Source: Sulfuricaulis sp040901545
Lineage (GTDB): Bacteria > Pseudomonadota > Gammaproteobacteria > Acidiferrobacterales > Sulfurifustaceae
NCBI RefSeq assembly: GCF_040901545.1
Contig: NZ_JBBDYL010000004.1
Span: 1 to 64,000 of the forward strand
Reading direction: 5' to 3'
DNA: 64,000 nucleotides
Below are positions 45,451 through 54,868 of this stretch, piece after piece (position 1 is the first letter of the stretch; the number at the start of each line of letters is the position of its first letter). The notes beneath the pieces were generated by a model. That model saw only the letters and a list, made by a program, of their open reading frames with translations, searched no databases and had not been told where the DNA came from. Made by a program: the position numbers and the translations under genes.

Positions 45451-46335
45451 CTATCCTCCTTTTACCTGCGCCATCACCTCGGAGGCAAAGTCGGCTGATT
45501 TTTTTTCCATTCCTTCGCCAACTTCATAACGAATGAATCGTATTACTGAAGCGCCCTTGGTATTAAGCAGTTTATCAACCGTCATTTCCGTGTCTTTGAC
45601 GAAGGGCTGTCCCAGCAGGGTAATTTCATTGAGATATTTATTGACCCGGCCCATGATCATTTTTTCCACGATTTCAGGCGGTTTGCCGCTTGCTTTGGAT
45701 TGTTCGGCAAATATTTCTTTTTCCTTGGAGATTACGGCGGCCGGAACTTGCTCTTTCGATACGTACTCCGGCCGGCTTGCCGCAACATGCATGGCGAGAT
45801 CCTTGGCCAGATTTTCATCGCCACCTTTCACCTCGATCAATACACCGATTTTGCGGCCGTGAACGTAACTGCCGATGATTGACTTGTCCGTTGTCATACG
45901 AACGAAGCGTCTGACACTGATGTTTTCGCCAAGTTTCATCACCAGGTCTTCGCGTGCCTGCGCCAACGTGACAGATGTTCCGTTTTGCCGCAACTTGTAG
46001 AGCTCGTCAACATTCGCCGGATTCATGCTCGCCACAGTTGCTGACGCCGTGGCACTGAAATCGGCAAAATCATCACCCTTGGCAACGAAGTCAGTCTCTG
46101 AATTGATCTCGACCATAGCGGCCGTCTTGCGGTCAGGGGATACACATATGCCGATTATGCCTTCCGCCGCGAGCCGACCCGATTTCTTCTCCACCTTGGC
46201 TCCTGCCCGCTTGCGCAGCAAGTCAGTGGCAGCTTCCATGTCTCCATTCGTTTCCGTGAGTGCCGCCTTGCACTCCATCATCCCGAGCCCTGTCCGTTCG
46301 CGCAGTTCTTTAACTTGATGAGCTGAAATAGTCAT
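45451..46335 (-). CDS. tsf: Elongation factor Ts
   Basis: A 294-residue nucleotide-exchange factor for EF-Tu. N-terminal UBA-like domain (LRERTGLGMMECKAALTE), core with ETDFVAKGDDF, and the C-terminal coiled and dimer-like subdomains. Follows rpsB by 98 bp; this gap has a short GAGGG/CCCTC hairpin that might serve as a partial terminator, as rpsB is often more expressed. Confidence 0.96.
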   Translation of the reverse strand: MTISAHQVKELRERTGLGMMECKAALTETNGDMEAATDLLRKRAGAKVEKKSGRLAAEGIIGICVSPDRKTAAMVEINSETDFVAKGDDFADFSATASATVASMNPANVDELYKLRQNGTSVTLAQAREDLVMKLGENISVRRFVRMTTDKSIIGSYVHGRKIGVLIEVKGGDENLAKDLAMHVAASRPEYVSKEQVPAAVISKEKEIFAEQSKASGKPPEIVEKMIMGRVNKYLNEITLLGQPFVKDTEMTVDKLLNTKGASVIRFIRYEVGEGMEKKSADFASEVMAQVKGG

Positions 46336-46433
46336 ACCTTAAACCCTGCTTAATACGAATGACGATGCCGGTCATTGCCATAAAATCGAGGGGTTGCGCC
46401 CTCATTGTTTCCGGATTGTCATCAATAATCCTT

Positions 46434-47363
46434 TTAATCGGTTTTTTCGGGTTTCTTTCCACGGCTTCCGCTCTTTTGTTTGGCACGGACCGTACGCTTC
46501 GGTTTGGACTCCGGCTTGACAGACAGCGTTTTGCCCGCATCGCCCGCATCATCGGTTGCCACGGCAATATCCTCAATGGGCGCGACTACGGTCTTCTTCT
46601 TCGCGACTACCTTGACTGTCGCCGGCTCCTCTTTAATTTCAACGAAGTCATCATCGCCGGAGACGATCGTCAACTGACGCTGTTCCTGACCGGCAAGGAT
46701 AGCGTCCGCAGCCGCCTGGCTGTAAAGCTGAATGGCACGGATGGCATCGTCATTTCCAGGTATAACATAATCCACACCATCCGGCTTGCAATTGGAATCC
46801 ACCACTCCGACCACGGGGATGTTCAGCTTGTTCGCCTCCGAGACGGCGATGTATTCATGACCCACATCGATGACAAACACAGCATCCGGCAGGCCGGACA
46901 TTTCCTTGATTCCGCCAAGACTCTTTTCAAGTTTTACCCTTTCCCGGTCAAGCGTCAGCAGTTCTTTTTTGGAAAGTTTCTGGCTGCTGGCTTCATCCGC
47001 CAGAACGGACTCAAGCAACTTGAGCCGCTCAATCGACTTTTTCACAGTCCGGTAATTGGTCAGCATGCCGCCGAGCCAGCGGTGGTTCACATAAGGACTG
47101 CCGCATCGCTCTGCTTCCTCGTGTACGGTTTCTGTGGCCTGGCGTTTGGTACCGACAAATAAAATGGTGCCGCCATTGGCCGCGAGTTTGGCCAGATACT
47201 TCATGGCCTCGTTGAAGAGCGGGAGGGTTTTTTCCAGATTGATGATGTGAATTCGATTGCGTTCCCCGAAAATATACGGGCGCATCTTGGGATGCCAGAA
47301 TCGCGTTTGATGGCCGAAATGCACGCCGGCCTCCAACATCTGGCGCATAGTGACGTTGCTCAT
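46434..47363 (-). CDS. rpsB: 30S ribosomal protein S2 with long basic C-terminal extension
   Basis: A 309-residue S2. The first 230 or so residues are canonical (MLEAGVHFGHQTRFWHPKM, PYVNHRWLGGMLTN, VDSNCKPDGVDYVIPGNDDA). E. coli S2 has 241 residues; here about 65 more follow, Lys/Ala/Val-rich with Arg at the end (VKVVAKKKTVVAP ... KSGSRGKKPEKTD). Start 47363 (MSNVTMRQ) has GAAGGAGA upstream; a longer start at 47399 is unlikely. Divergent from map. Confidence 0.93.
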   Translation of the reverse strand: MSNVTMRQMLEAGVHFGHQTRFWHPKMRPYIFGERNRIHIINLEKTLPLFNEAMKYLAKLAANGGTILFVGTKRQATETVHEEAERCGSPYVNHRWLGGMLTNYRTVKKSIERLKLLESVLADEASSQKLSKKELLTLDRERVKLEKSLGGIKEMSGLPDAVFVIDVGHEYIAVSEANKLNIPVVGVVDSNCKPDGVDYVIPGNDDAIRAIQLYSQAAADAILAGQEQRQLTIVSGDDDFVEIKEEPATVKVVAKKKTVVAPIEDIAVATDDAGDAGKTLSVKPESKPKRTVRAKQKSGSRGKKPEKTD

Positions 47364-47541
47364 GATATCTCCTTCGGGTTTTTCCTCCGCGGACCCCAAG
47401 CATCAATCCGGCCGCTCCGAGGAGCAGACGGACACCCGGATGCCTGTGACGGTACCGCGTGCGGGTTTAAGGTTTATTGATGCGGCAACCAGATCAGCTT
47501 CGATCTATACGCTACGCACCGGAACTATAACTGCGGGCGGC

Positions 47542-47570
47542 TTTATACCACAGCAGGATTATTAGGACAA
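47542..47570 (-). promoter_or_regulatory. Probable sigma-70 promoter of rpsB
   Basis: On the minus strand TTGTCC (47570-47565), a 17-bp spacer and TATAAA (47547-47542) form a good sigma-70 promoter. The transcript would have a leader of about 170 nt before the S2 start codon, enough for the S2-binding autoregulatory structure known from rpsB leaders in other gammaproteobacteria; I could not confirm that fold. Confidence 0.5.
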
Positions 47571-47648
47571 TGTTTTCATGGGCTTGGGTAGTAGACACAC
47601 CATGAAAGGGCTTTTTTAATTGGTCTCATTCCCGGAGAATACCGCGCA

Positions 47649-48431
47649 GTGACACAGCCTATCATGCCCGTAACACTAAAAACTCCCGCCGAGATCGAAA
47701 AAATGCGTATCGCCGGCCGTCTGGCCGCCGAAGTTCTGCGCATGATCCGCTCTCATGTACGCCCGGGAATTACGACCGGGGAATTGGACGGTCTATGTTA
47801 CGACTACATCGTCAATGTCCAGCAAGCCATACCGGCGCCACTCCACTACAAGGGTTTCCCCCGATCCATATGCACTTCGGTCAATCACCAAGTTTGTCAC
47901 GGCATTCCGGGCGAAAAAAAACTCAAGAAAGGCGACATCATTAACATCGATGTTACCGTCATCAAGGATGGATATCATGGTGATACAAGTAAGATGTATT
48001 TCGTGGGCGAACCTTCTATCCAGGCGAAACGTCTCGTACAGGTAACGCATGAGTGCATGATCAAGGGCATAGAAGTTGTCCGTCCGGGTGCACGACTTGG
48101 CGATATAGGTCATGCAATACAAAAACACGCCGAGGCCCATGGTTTTTCAGTCGTGCGCGAGTATTGCGGTCATGGAATCGGACGTGAGTTCCACGAAGAC
48201 CCGCAGGTACTGCATTATGGAGAACCCGGAACAGGGATGGAACTTCAACCCGGCATGACATTCACCATCGAGCCCATGATCAATGCCGGGAAAAAAGAGG
48301 TGAAACTCCTGCCCGACAACTGGACAGTCGTGACACGCGATCATTCCCTTTCGTCACAATGGGAACACACCATCCTGGTGACGGAAGCATCACATGAAAT
48401 CCTTACATTACTTTCCGGTGATGAACCTTGA
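47649..48431 (+). CDS. map: Methionine aminopeptidase, type I
   Basis: A 260-residue enzyme removing N-terminal Met from nascent proteins. The metal ligands are in IDVTVIKDGYHGDTSKM (two Asp), HGIGREFHEDP (His), FTIEPMI (Glu) and SSQWEHTI (Glu). GTG 47649 is used with GGAGAA upstream; ATG 47664 is an alternative. Divergent from rpsB and followed by glnD, the same layout as in E. coli. Confidence 0.94.
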   Translation: MTQPIMPVTLKTPAEIEKMRIAGRLAAEVLRMIRSHVRPGITTGELDGLCYDYIVNVQQAIPAPLHYKGFPRSICTSVNHQVCHGIPGEKKLKKGDIINIDVTVIKDGYHGDTSKMYFVGEPSIQAKRLVQVTHECMIKGIEVVRPGARLGDIGHAIQKHAEAHGFSVVREYCGHGIGREFHEDPQVLHYGEPGTGMELQPGMTFTIEPMINAGKKEVKLLPDNWTVVTRDHSLSSQWEHTILVTEASHEILTLLSGDEP

Positions 48432-48467
48432 TAATTTCCGCCGGTCCGGCTGAAACTTATTAGTGCC

Positions 48468-51158
48468 ATGGCATCCGTCAAACACAACCTGTTTAACAGC
48501 CGCGAATTCGATCGGTCACTGACCGATTCAAATAATCCTTTGCCGTTTTTCCGCAATGCACTGCAGTCCGGGCGCAATCTTCTCAAACAGCGTTTTGCGG
48601 AAAAACGCCGGGCATTTTCGGTAGTAACATTTCACGCCTGGTTGATCGATCAACTCGTCATTCGCGCCTGGAAGCTGCATCTCGGATTATTGCCGTCCCA
48701 TACCACTGCCTCGCTGGTCGCCGTCGGCGGATACGGCAGAGGCGAACTCCACCCGGCCTCCGATATCGACCTTATGGTACTGGTCGAAAAAGTTGCGCCC
48801 CCCACAATCCGCCCATTCATTGAATCATTCGTGCGTTTCCTGTGGGACATGGGCCTTGAAGTCGGACATAGTGTGCGAACCGTTAAAGATTGCGTGCGTG
48901 AATCCAGTAACGACCTCACTGTTGTCACCAATATTATGGAATCCCGTCTCCTGGACGGTAACGAAGTTCTCTTCCAGAAAATGCATCGAATGACACATTC
49001 ATCAAACATCTGGCCAAGCAGGAGATTTTTTGCCGCCAAGCGCGAGGAACAGAATTACCGGCATCATCGTTTCGACGACACGGCCTATAACCTTGAACCG
49101 AATGTGAAGGACGGCCCGGGCGGTCTGCGAGATATCCAGATGATTTCCTGGGTGACGCAAAGGCAATTCGATACCGCCTCTTTGCGTGACCTGGTGCAGC
49201 TCGGATTCCTGAGCGATGAAGAATATCGTACGCTGATATCCGGACGTGATTTCCTCTGGCAAGTGCGCGCCGGTTTGCATTACCTGGCGGAAAGACGCGA
49301 GGATCGTCTCCTGTTTGATCATCAGCGTGCGCTTGCCAGGGACTTTGGCTATGTCGACCGGCCGGGAATACTCGCTGTCGAGCAGTTCATGAAACGCTAT
49401 TACCGGACGGTCAAGGAATTATCCCTGCTAAACGTCATACTTTTGCAGCATTTCGAAGAGGCCATTCTTGCGCGTGGACGAGTAAAAACAAAAGCCATCA
49501 ACAGGCGGTTTCAATCGCATCACGGATTTCTGGAAGTCACGCATCCACGGATCTTTGAACGCTCTTCCTATGCCCTGCTGGAACTGTTTCTTGTCATGCA
49601 GCAGCATCCTGAGCTTAAAGGAGTACGTGCGGACACTATCCGTCTCGTACGCGCGAATCTCCATGGAATCGACGGCAAATTTCGCAAAGATATCGCCTGC
49701 CGCAGCCTGTTCATGGAGATCATGCGTCAACCGCGCGGTATTACGCATGAACTGCGAAGAATGAATGCCTACGGTGTGCTTGGCGCCTACTTGCCGCCTT
49801 TCGGACGCGTCGTCGGTCAGATGCAGCACGACCTGTTTCACGTCTATACCGTGGATCAACACTCGCTGTTTGTTCTGCGCAATCTCCGCCGCTTCACCGT
49901 GCCGGAATTCCACCATGAATTTCCACAACAGAGTGAAATCATCCAGAAAATCGTCAAGCCGGAGCGGTTGTACCTTGCCGGTTTGTTTCATGACATCGCC
50001 AAGGGGCGTGGCGGCGATCATTCGAGGCTGGGTGAGAAGGAAACCAAGGCATTCTGCCGATTGCACAACTTGAGCGAATACGACACACGATTCATCTGCT
50101 GGCTGGTCCGCCATCATTTACTGATGTCGAATACCGCTCAGCGTGAAGACATAACCAACCCTGACATCGTGTTGGCTTTTGCTCAGCAGGTGGGCGACCA
50201 AGAACATCTCGATAATCTCTATTTGCTCACCGTGGCGGATATGCGCGGAACCAGTCCGGTTGTATGGAACGCCTGGAAGGGTCGTCTGCTGTCGCAATTA
50301 TACAGTGCCACCACCCGTGTTTTGCGACGCGGCCTGACGAAGCCGATCGATCTTCATGAGCACATAGCCGATTTGCGTAACACGGCGCTTGAAAAGCTGC
50401 GACCGTCCGGGATTACGGAGAAACAGGTTAACCGTTTCTGGCAGGATCTTGATGAGGAATACTTTCTTCCCTACGACGCTGAAAGCCTGGCGTGGCACGC
50501 ACGGGTCATTACCGCGGCGCATGCCGCCGATCTGCCAATTGTCGCCACGCGTTATGCCCCGGGTCTCGGTGGCAGCGAATTTCTGATCTACACGCCGGAT
50601 CGCGACGACCTGTTTGTCATCATCACGGCGGGATTCGACCGGATGAACCTTTCCATCATGGATGCACGAATACATACGCTGCGCAATGGGTTCGCGCTCG
50701 ATACATTCGTCGTGCTTGATCACTCGGGTGACCCCGTGAGCGATCCGAAAACGCTGGAACATTTGCAAGTGGCAATGCGCGATCAGTTGCTCGATCCACG
50801 TCCCGGAAAAGACATTCAATCCGTCAGCCTTCCCAGGCCGCTCAAGCATTTTCCGATCGAGACGCGGGTGATGTTCAGCCCCGCCCCAAAGGGACAACTC
50901 ACGATTATGGAAGTCACCGCGCAAGACCGCCCGGGCTTGTTATACCAGATAGCATTGGCACTCAAGCATTGTCGTGTGAATCTGGTCGCGGCCAAAGTGG
51001 GAACCTATGGTGAGCGCGCCGAAGACATCTTTTTTGTCAACAGTCGCGAGAAGACTCCGCTGTCTGACAAACAACAGCTTATCTGCCTGGAGGATGAAAT
51101 CATCAAACGTATCGGAGCACCGGTAACCAATGAAGGCACGATGGCGGTTTCAACCTGA
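48468..51158 (+). CDS. glnD: Bifunctional uridylyltransferase/uridylyl-removing enzyme GlnD
   Basis: An 896-residue nitrogen sensor. Domains in order: nucleotidyltransferase (GGYGRGELHPASDIDLMVL near residues 86-104) which modifies PII when glutamine is low; HD domain (HDIAKGRGGDHSR near 507) which removes the UMP; two C-terminal ACT domains (about 700-780 and 810-890) that bind glutamine. All catalytic motifs are present. It is 36 bp from map and converges on livF with 6 bp between the stop codons. Confidence 0.95.
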   Translation: MASVKHNLFNSREFDRSLTDSNNPLPFFRNALQSGRNLLKQRFAEKRRAFSVVTFHAWLIDQLVIRAWKLHLGLLPSHTTASLVAVGGYGRGELHPASDIDLMVLVEKVAPPTIRPFIESFVRFLWDMGLEVGHSVRTVKDCVRESSNDLTVVTNIMESRLLDGNEVLFQKMHRMTHSSNIWPSRRFFAAKREEQNYRHHRFDDTAYNLEPNVKDGPGGLRDIQMISWVTQRQFDTASLRDLVQLGFLSDEEYRTLISGRDFLWQVRAGLHYLAERREDRLLFDHQRALARDFGYVDRPGILAVEQFMKRYYRTVKELSLLNVILLQHFEEAILARGRVKTKAINRRFQSHHGFLEVTHPRIFERSSYALLELFLVMQQHPELKGVRADTIRLVRANLHGIDGKFRKDIACRSLFMEIMRQPRGITHELRRMNAYGVLGAYLPPFGRVVGQMQHDLFHVYTVDQHSLFVLRNLRRFTVPEFHHEFPQQSEIIQKIVKPERLYLAGLFHDIAKGRGGDHSRLGEKETKAFCRLHNLSEYDTRFICWLVRHHLLMSNTAQREDITNPDIVLAFAQQVGDQEHLDNLYLLTVADMRGTSPVVWNAWKGRLLSQLYSATTRVLRRGLTKPIDLHEHIADLRNTALEKLRPSGITEKQVNRFWQDLDEEYFLPYDAESLAWHARVITAAHAADLPIVATRYAPGLGGSEFLIYTPDRDDLFVIITAGFDRMNLSIMDARIHTLRNGFALDTFVVLDHSGDPVSDPKTLEHLQVAMRDQLLDPRPGKDIQSVSLPRPLKHFPIETRVMFSPAPKGQLTIMEVTAQDRPGLLYQIALALKHCRVNLVAAKVGTYGERAEDIFFVNSREKTPLSDKQQLICLEDEIIKRIGAPVTNEGTMAVST

Positions 51159-51164
51159 GGAACG

Positions 51165-51875
51165 CTATCCTCCCAGATAGGCTTGTTGTACTTTCGGATC
51201 TTTGAGCAGGACGTCGGCATTGTCGCTGAGGGTGATTTTTCCACTTTCCATCACGTATCCCCGATGGCTGATCGCGAGGGCGAGTTTTGCATTTTGTTCC
51301 ACAAGCAAAATGGTAACGCCTTCCTCCGCGATCCGCTTGATGGTCTCGAATATCTTCTTCACAAGCATTGGCGCCAGACCCATGCTGGGTTCATCGAGCA
51401 GCAGCAATCGAGGTCGACTCATCAGCGCGCGCCCGATAGCCAGCATCTGTTGTTCACCGCCCGAAAGCGTTCCGGCCTGCTGGGTCCGCCTCTCGAGCAG
51501 GCGCGGGAAGAGTGAATAAATATTCTCCAAATCCGATCGGATACCGGTGTGATCTCGTCTTGTGTAAGCTCCGATCATGAGATTTTCTTCAACCGTCAAA
51601 CGTCCAAAAATGCCACGTCCTTCCGGAACCAGGGAGATGCCACGGCGCACAAGTTCGTACGAGCGTTTACCGGTTATCGCCCTTCCTTCATACAGTATTT
51701 CGCCTCGGCTCGGTCTGAGCATCCCGCAGAGCGACTTGAGCGTCGTCGTTTTTCCGGCGCCGTTTGCGCCAATCAGGCAAACCAGCTCGTTGTATTTCAC
51801 CGTTAGGTCAACTCCTTTAACGGCGCGGATCCCCCCATAATCCACCTCCAGGTCTTGGGTTTGGAGAAAGTTCAC
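51165..51875 (-). CDS. livF: Branched-chain amino-acid-type ABC transporter ATP-binding protein LivF
   Basis: A 236-residue ABC ATPase. Walker A GANGAGKTT, signature LSGGEQQMLAIGRAL, Walker B LLLLDEPSMGL and LVEQN (a LivF hallmark). It pairs with LivG to power uptake through LivHM. Start overlaps the livG stop by 4 bp. Substrates of such systems may be leucine/isoleucine/valine or also urea or short-chain amides. Confidence 0.93.
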   Translation of the reverse strand: MNFLQTQDLEVDYGGIRAVKGVDLTVKYNELVCLIGANGAGKTTTLKSLCGMLRPSRGEILYEGRAITGKRSYELVRRGISLVPEGRGIFGRLTVEENLMIGAYTRRDHTGIRSDLENIYSLFPRLLERRTQQAGTLSGGEQQMLAIGRALMSRPRLLLLDEPSMGLAPMLVKKIFETIKRIAEEGVTILLVEQNAKLALAISHRGYVMESGKITLSDNADVLLKDPKVQQAYLGG

Positions 51876-52675
51876 TCGATGTCTCCGCCCAGATAGGCTT
51901 CAACGACAAGTGGATCGCGCTGTACGTCCGAAGGAATACCTTCGGCAATCTTTTTCCCGTAATCCAGGACGGCCACGCGATCGCATAATCCCATGACGAG
52001 TTTGACATCATGCTCAATAAGCAAAAGGGTTACGCCATCGGTGCGGATTTTCTGCAGTAATGTCTGAAGCTTGGCGGTCTCGCTGGTATTCATTCCCGCA
52101 GCCGGCTCATCGAGGGCAAGCAACACGGGGTCGGTGGCCAAGGCACGGGCAATTTCGACCCGTCGTTGATCTCCATAGGGAAGATGCATGGCTAACGTAT
52201 CCGCATGCTGGCTAATTCCGACATACTCCAACAATTCGTGCGCCCGTCCGGCAATAGCCGTCTCTTCCGCGATTGTGTTTCTATCGTGCCAGACGGCGCC
52301 AATAATTCCGGCATGCGTGCGTACATGGCGTCCGACCATGACATTTTCCAGCGCCGTCATGTTGGCAAACAACCTGATGTTCTGAAACGTCCGCGCAATG
52401 CCCAATGCTGCCACCTGGTTGGGTTTGAGACCCGACACGGTACGATTTCTCAGCGTGATCATACCGGAATCGGGGGTGTAGAGACCGGTCAAGACATTGA
52501 ACAATGTTGTCTTGCCAGCTCCATTGGGGCCGATCAGGCCGTAAATTTCGCCGGGAAAAATTCGCAAACCCACTTCCTGAAGCGCCGCGAGCCCGCCAAA
52601 ATGCTTGCTCACATCGCTGACATCGAGCAATGATTCCGGACGCTCTTCCGTATCTCTATCAGCGTTTGATGTCAT
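51872..52675 (-). CDS. livG: Branched-chain amino-acid-type ABC transporter ATP-binding protein LivG
   Basis: A 267-residue ABC ATPase. Walker A GPNGAGKTT, the LivG-typical ARTFQNIRLFANMTALENV, MHLPYGDQRRVEIARAL signature region, Walker B LLALDEPAAGMN and LIEHD. Start 52675 (MTSNADRD) is chosen; it overlaps livM by 17 bp. Coupled to livF. Confidence 0.92.
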   Translation of the reverse strand: MTSNADRDTEERPESLLDVSDVSKHFGGLAALQEVGLRIFPGEIYGLIGPNGAGKTTLFNVLTGLYTPDSGMITLRNRTVSGLKPNQVAALGIARTFQNIRLFANMTALENVMVGRHVRTHAGIIGAVWHDRNTIAEETAIAGRAHELLEYVGISQHADTLAMHLPYGDQRRVEIARALATDPVLLALDEPAAGMNTSETAKLQTLLQKIRTDGVTLLLIEHDVKLVMGLCDRVAVLDYGKKIAEGIPSDVQRDPLVVEAYLGGDIE

Positions 52676-53801
52676 ACAGTGAAGCCTGTTCCTGGGCAAG
52701 CATGGAAGCATCATCGCCGAACTCGCGACGACGTCGTACTGACGGCAGCAGTCCGGCCGGCCTGAAAATCATGATGAGAATAAGCGCCAAGCCAAAGATC
52801 AGCATCCGCAGGTCGGCCGCGTCGACATATATCTGTCCAAATATAAATCTTTGCAGGTCGCCAATGTAGCGCAATGCTTCGGGAAAAACTGTAAGCAATA
52901 CCGCACCCAGGATGACACCGGCTATATTCCCCATGCCCCCCAAGACAATCATGCAAAGTACGATAATTGACTCGAAGAGATTGAAACTTTCGGGGCTGAT
53001 AAATCCCTGGAAGCCGGCAAACAAACCACCGCTGATTCCGGCAAATGACGCGCCCATGGCAAACGCCAGCAATTTGATGTTGCGCGTGTTGATACCCATG
53101 GCTTCGGCAGCCACCTCGTCCTCCCGAATCGCCACCCACGCGCGCCCGATGCGCGAATTCTGCAGGCGTAGTGAAATAAAAATCATCAACAACGCCAACA
53201 CGAGAAAAAGGTAGTAATACGTGTAAATGCCGGGGAAGATTACACCGAAAAACGTGTGTGTCTGGTTGAAGGAGAATCCACCGAATGCAACGGGATCGAT
53301 CAGATTGACTCCCTGCGGGCCATTGGTGATGTTGATCGGCGCATTGAGATTAGTGAGAAAGATTCGAATGATTTCGCCGAAACCCAGCGTGACGATGGCC
53401 AGATAATCGCCGCGCAGTCGCAAGGTCGGCGCACCCAGCAAAATCCCAAAAATTCCCGCCAATCCCGCGCCCAACGGCAGCAATGCCCAGAACGGCAAAT
53501 GCAGGTCAAAATGGGGCGATGCCAGCAAGGCATAAAGATAGGCGCCCACGGCGTAAAACGCGATGTAACCCAAATCGAGCAATCCGGCATAACCCACCAC
53601 AATATTGAGACCAAGCGCAAGCATGATGTAGAGCAGCGCGAAATCGAGAATTCGAACCCAACCACGGCCAAGCGCTTCGCCGGTCAAAAAAGGCAACGCC
53701 GTCAACAACACTGCCAGCGCCAAATACGCAAGCCATGCCAGGCGGCGATCGCTCCTGAACTGAAGCCAGTGCCGGTGAAGGGTCCTCATGCTAACCATCA
53801 T
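52659..53801 (-). CDS. livM: Branched-chain amino-acid-type ABC transporter permease LivM
   Basis: A 380-residue integral membrane permease with about ten hydrophobic segments. Typical GYAGLLDLGYIAFYAVGAY, APTLRLRGDYLAIVTLGFGEI and the ATPase-contact region GRAWVAIREDEVAAEAMGI. Its start overlaps the livH stop by 4 bp. Confidence 0.93.
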   Translation of the reverse strand: MMVSMRTLHRHWLQFRSDRRLAWLAYLALAVLLTALPFLTGEALGRGWVRILDFALLYIMLALGLNIVVGYAGLLDLGYIAFYAVGAYLYALLASPHFDLHLPFWALLPLGAGLAGIFGILLGAPTLRLRGDYLAIVTLGFGEIIRIFLTNLNAPINITNGPQGVNLIDPVAFGGFSFNQTHTFFGVIFPGIYTYYYLFLVLALLMIFISLRLQNSRIGRAWVAIREDEVAAEAMGINTRNIKLLAFAMGASFAGISGGLFAGFQGFISPESFNLFESIIVLCMIVLGGMGNIAGVILGAVLLTVFPEALRYIGDLQRFIFGQIYVDAADLRMLIFGLALILIMIFRPAGLLPSVRRRREFGDDASMLAQEQASLYDIKR

Positions 53802-54727
53802 GCACGTTCAACCACCCGTTCCCCGAGCAGGCCGGATGGACGTATCACCAGAACAAGAATGAGTACGAAGAAAGCAAACACGTCCTGATAATGGCTGCCA
53901 AGGAAACCTCCGGTCAAAGCGCCGATATATCCTGCCCCGAGGCTTTCAATCACACCGAGGAGTAATCCTCCCAACATGGCACCGGCGATATTGCCGATGC
54001 CGCCCAGCACCGCAGCCGTGAATGCCTTGAGACCAAGGAGGAATCCCATGTAATAATGGGCCAGTCCGTAATAGGCGCTGACCATGACACCGGCAACGGC
54101 AGCGAGAGCGGCGCCGATAATGAAAGTGATGGAAATAATGGTGTTTACGTTGATACCCATCAACCCGGCTATATCCTGTGCTTGCGCCGTGGCGCGCATC
54201 GCGCGGCCCAAACGGGTTTTCTTGATGAGCAGCAGCAATCCAATCATCAGCAGGCACGATAACACCATGATAAAGATTTGCAGATTGGTGATGACCGCGC
54301 CGCCAATTTCATAACGCACGGTCGGCAGTATGGGAGGGAAAGCGATGTAACGCTTGCCCCAGATCAGCATGGCCAGATTCTGAAGAAGAATAGACATGCC
54401 GATGGCGGTTATGAGCGCGGCCAGCCTCGGCGAACGACGCAGTGGACGGTAAGCCACGCGTTCGATCGTGAAGCCAAGGGACATGCATACGGCAATCGCC
54501 GCAAGCAATCCAAGGAGCACGATGATCGACCCATCCAGACCCATTCCGCTTCCGGCGAGCGCGCCGATGACAGCCAAACAAATCATGGCGCCGAACATCG
54601 TCACTTCGCCATGCGCGAAATTGATGAGCTCCAATATTCCGTAAACCATGGTGTACCCCAGGGCCACCAAGGCATAGATACTGCCGAGAACCAGACCGTT
54701 GATTAATTGTTGGGTGAAAATATCCAA
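53798..54727 (-). CDS. livH: Branched-chain amino-acid-type ABC transporter permease LivH
   Basis: A 309-residue permease with LVLGSIYALVALGYTMVYG at the start, NFAHGEVTMFG, the coupling segment GRAMRATAQAQDIAGLMGI, and GLKAFTAAVLGGIGNIAGAM. First gene after the terminator hairpin that follows livK. Confidence 0.94.
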   Translation of the reverse strand: MDIFTQQLINGLVLGSIYALVALGYTMVYGILELINFAHGEVTMFGAMICLAVIGALAGSGMGLDGSIIVLLGLLAAIAVCMSLGFTIERVAYRPLRRSPRLAALITAIGMSILLQNLAMLIWGKRYIAFPPILPTVRYEIGGAVITNLQIFIMVLSCLLMIGLLLLIKKTRLGRAMRATAQAQDIAGLMGINVNTIISITFIIGAALAAVAGVMVSAYYGLAHYYMGFLLGLKAFTAAVLGGIGNIAGAMLGGLLLGVIESLGAGYIGALTGGFLGSHYQDVFAFFVLILVLVIRPSGLLGERVVERA

Positions 54728-54805
54728 ACGGTGTACCCTCGCAAGATCCGGTCACACCCCGGACAAACAGCCATGTCAGGAACTTCGGATCGCTGCTGGC
54801 AAAAA

Positions 54806-54839
54806 TAAAGTCAGGTAGCCGGACAGCTACCTGACTTTA
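54806..54839 (-). terminator. Intrinsic terminator between livK and livH
   Basis: A perfect 14-bp stem (TAAAGTCAGGTAGC / GCTACCTGACTTTA) with a 6-nt loop. On the minus strand it is followed by a T-rich tract (TTTTT within the next 6 bases), the form of a rho-independent terminator. Located 30 bp after the livK stop and 79 bp before the livH start, it should cut transcription of the permease and ATPase genes relative to the binding protein. Confidence 0.85.
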
Positions 54840-54868
54840 CGCGCAGCAAATAATGCAATCAACCGGCC

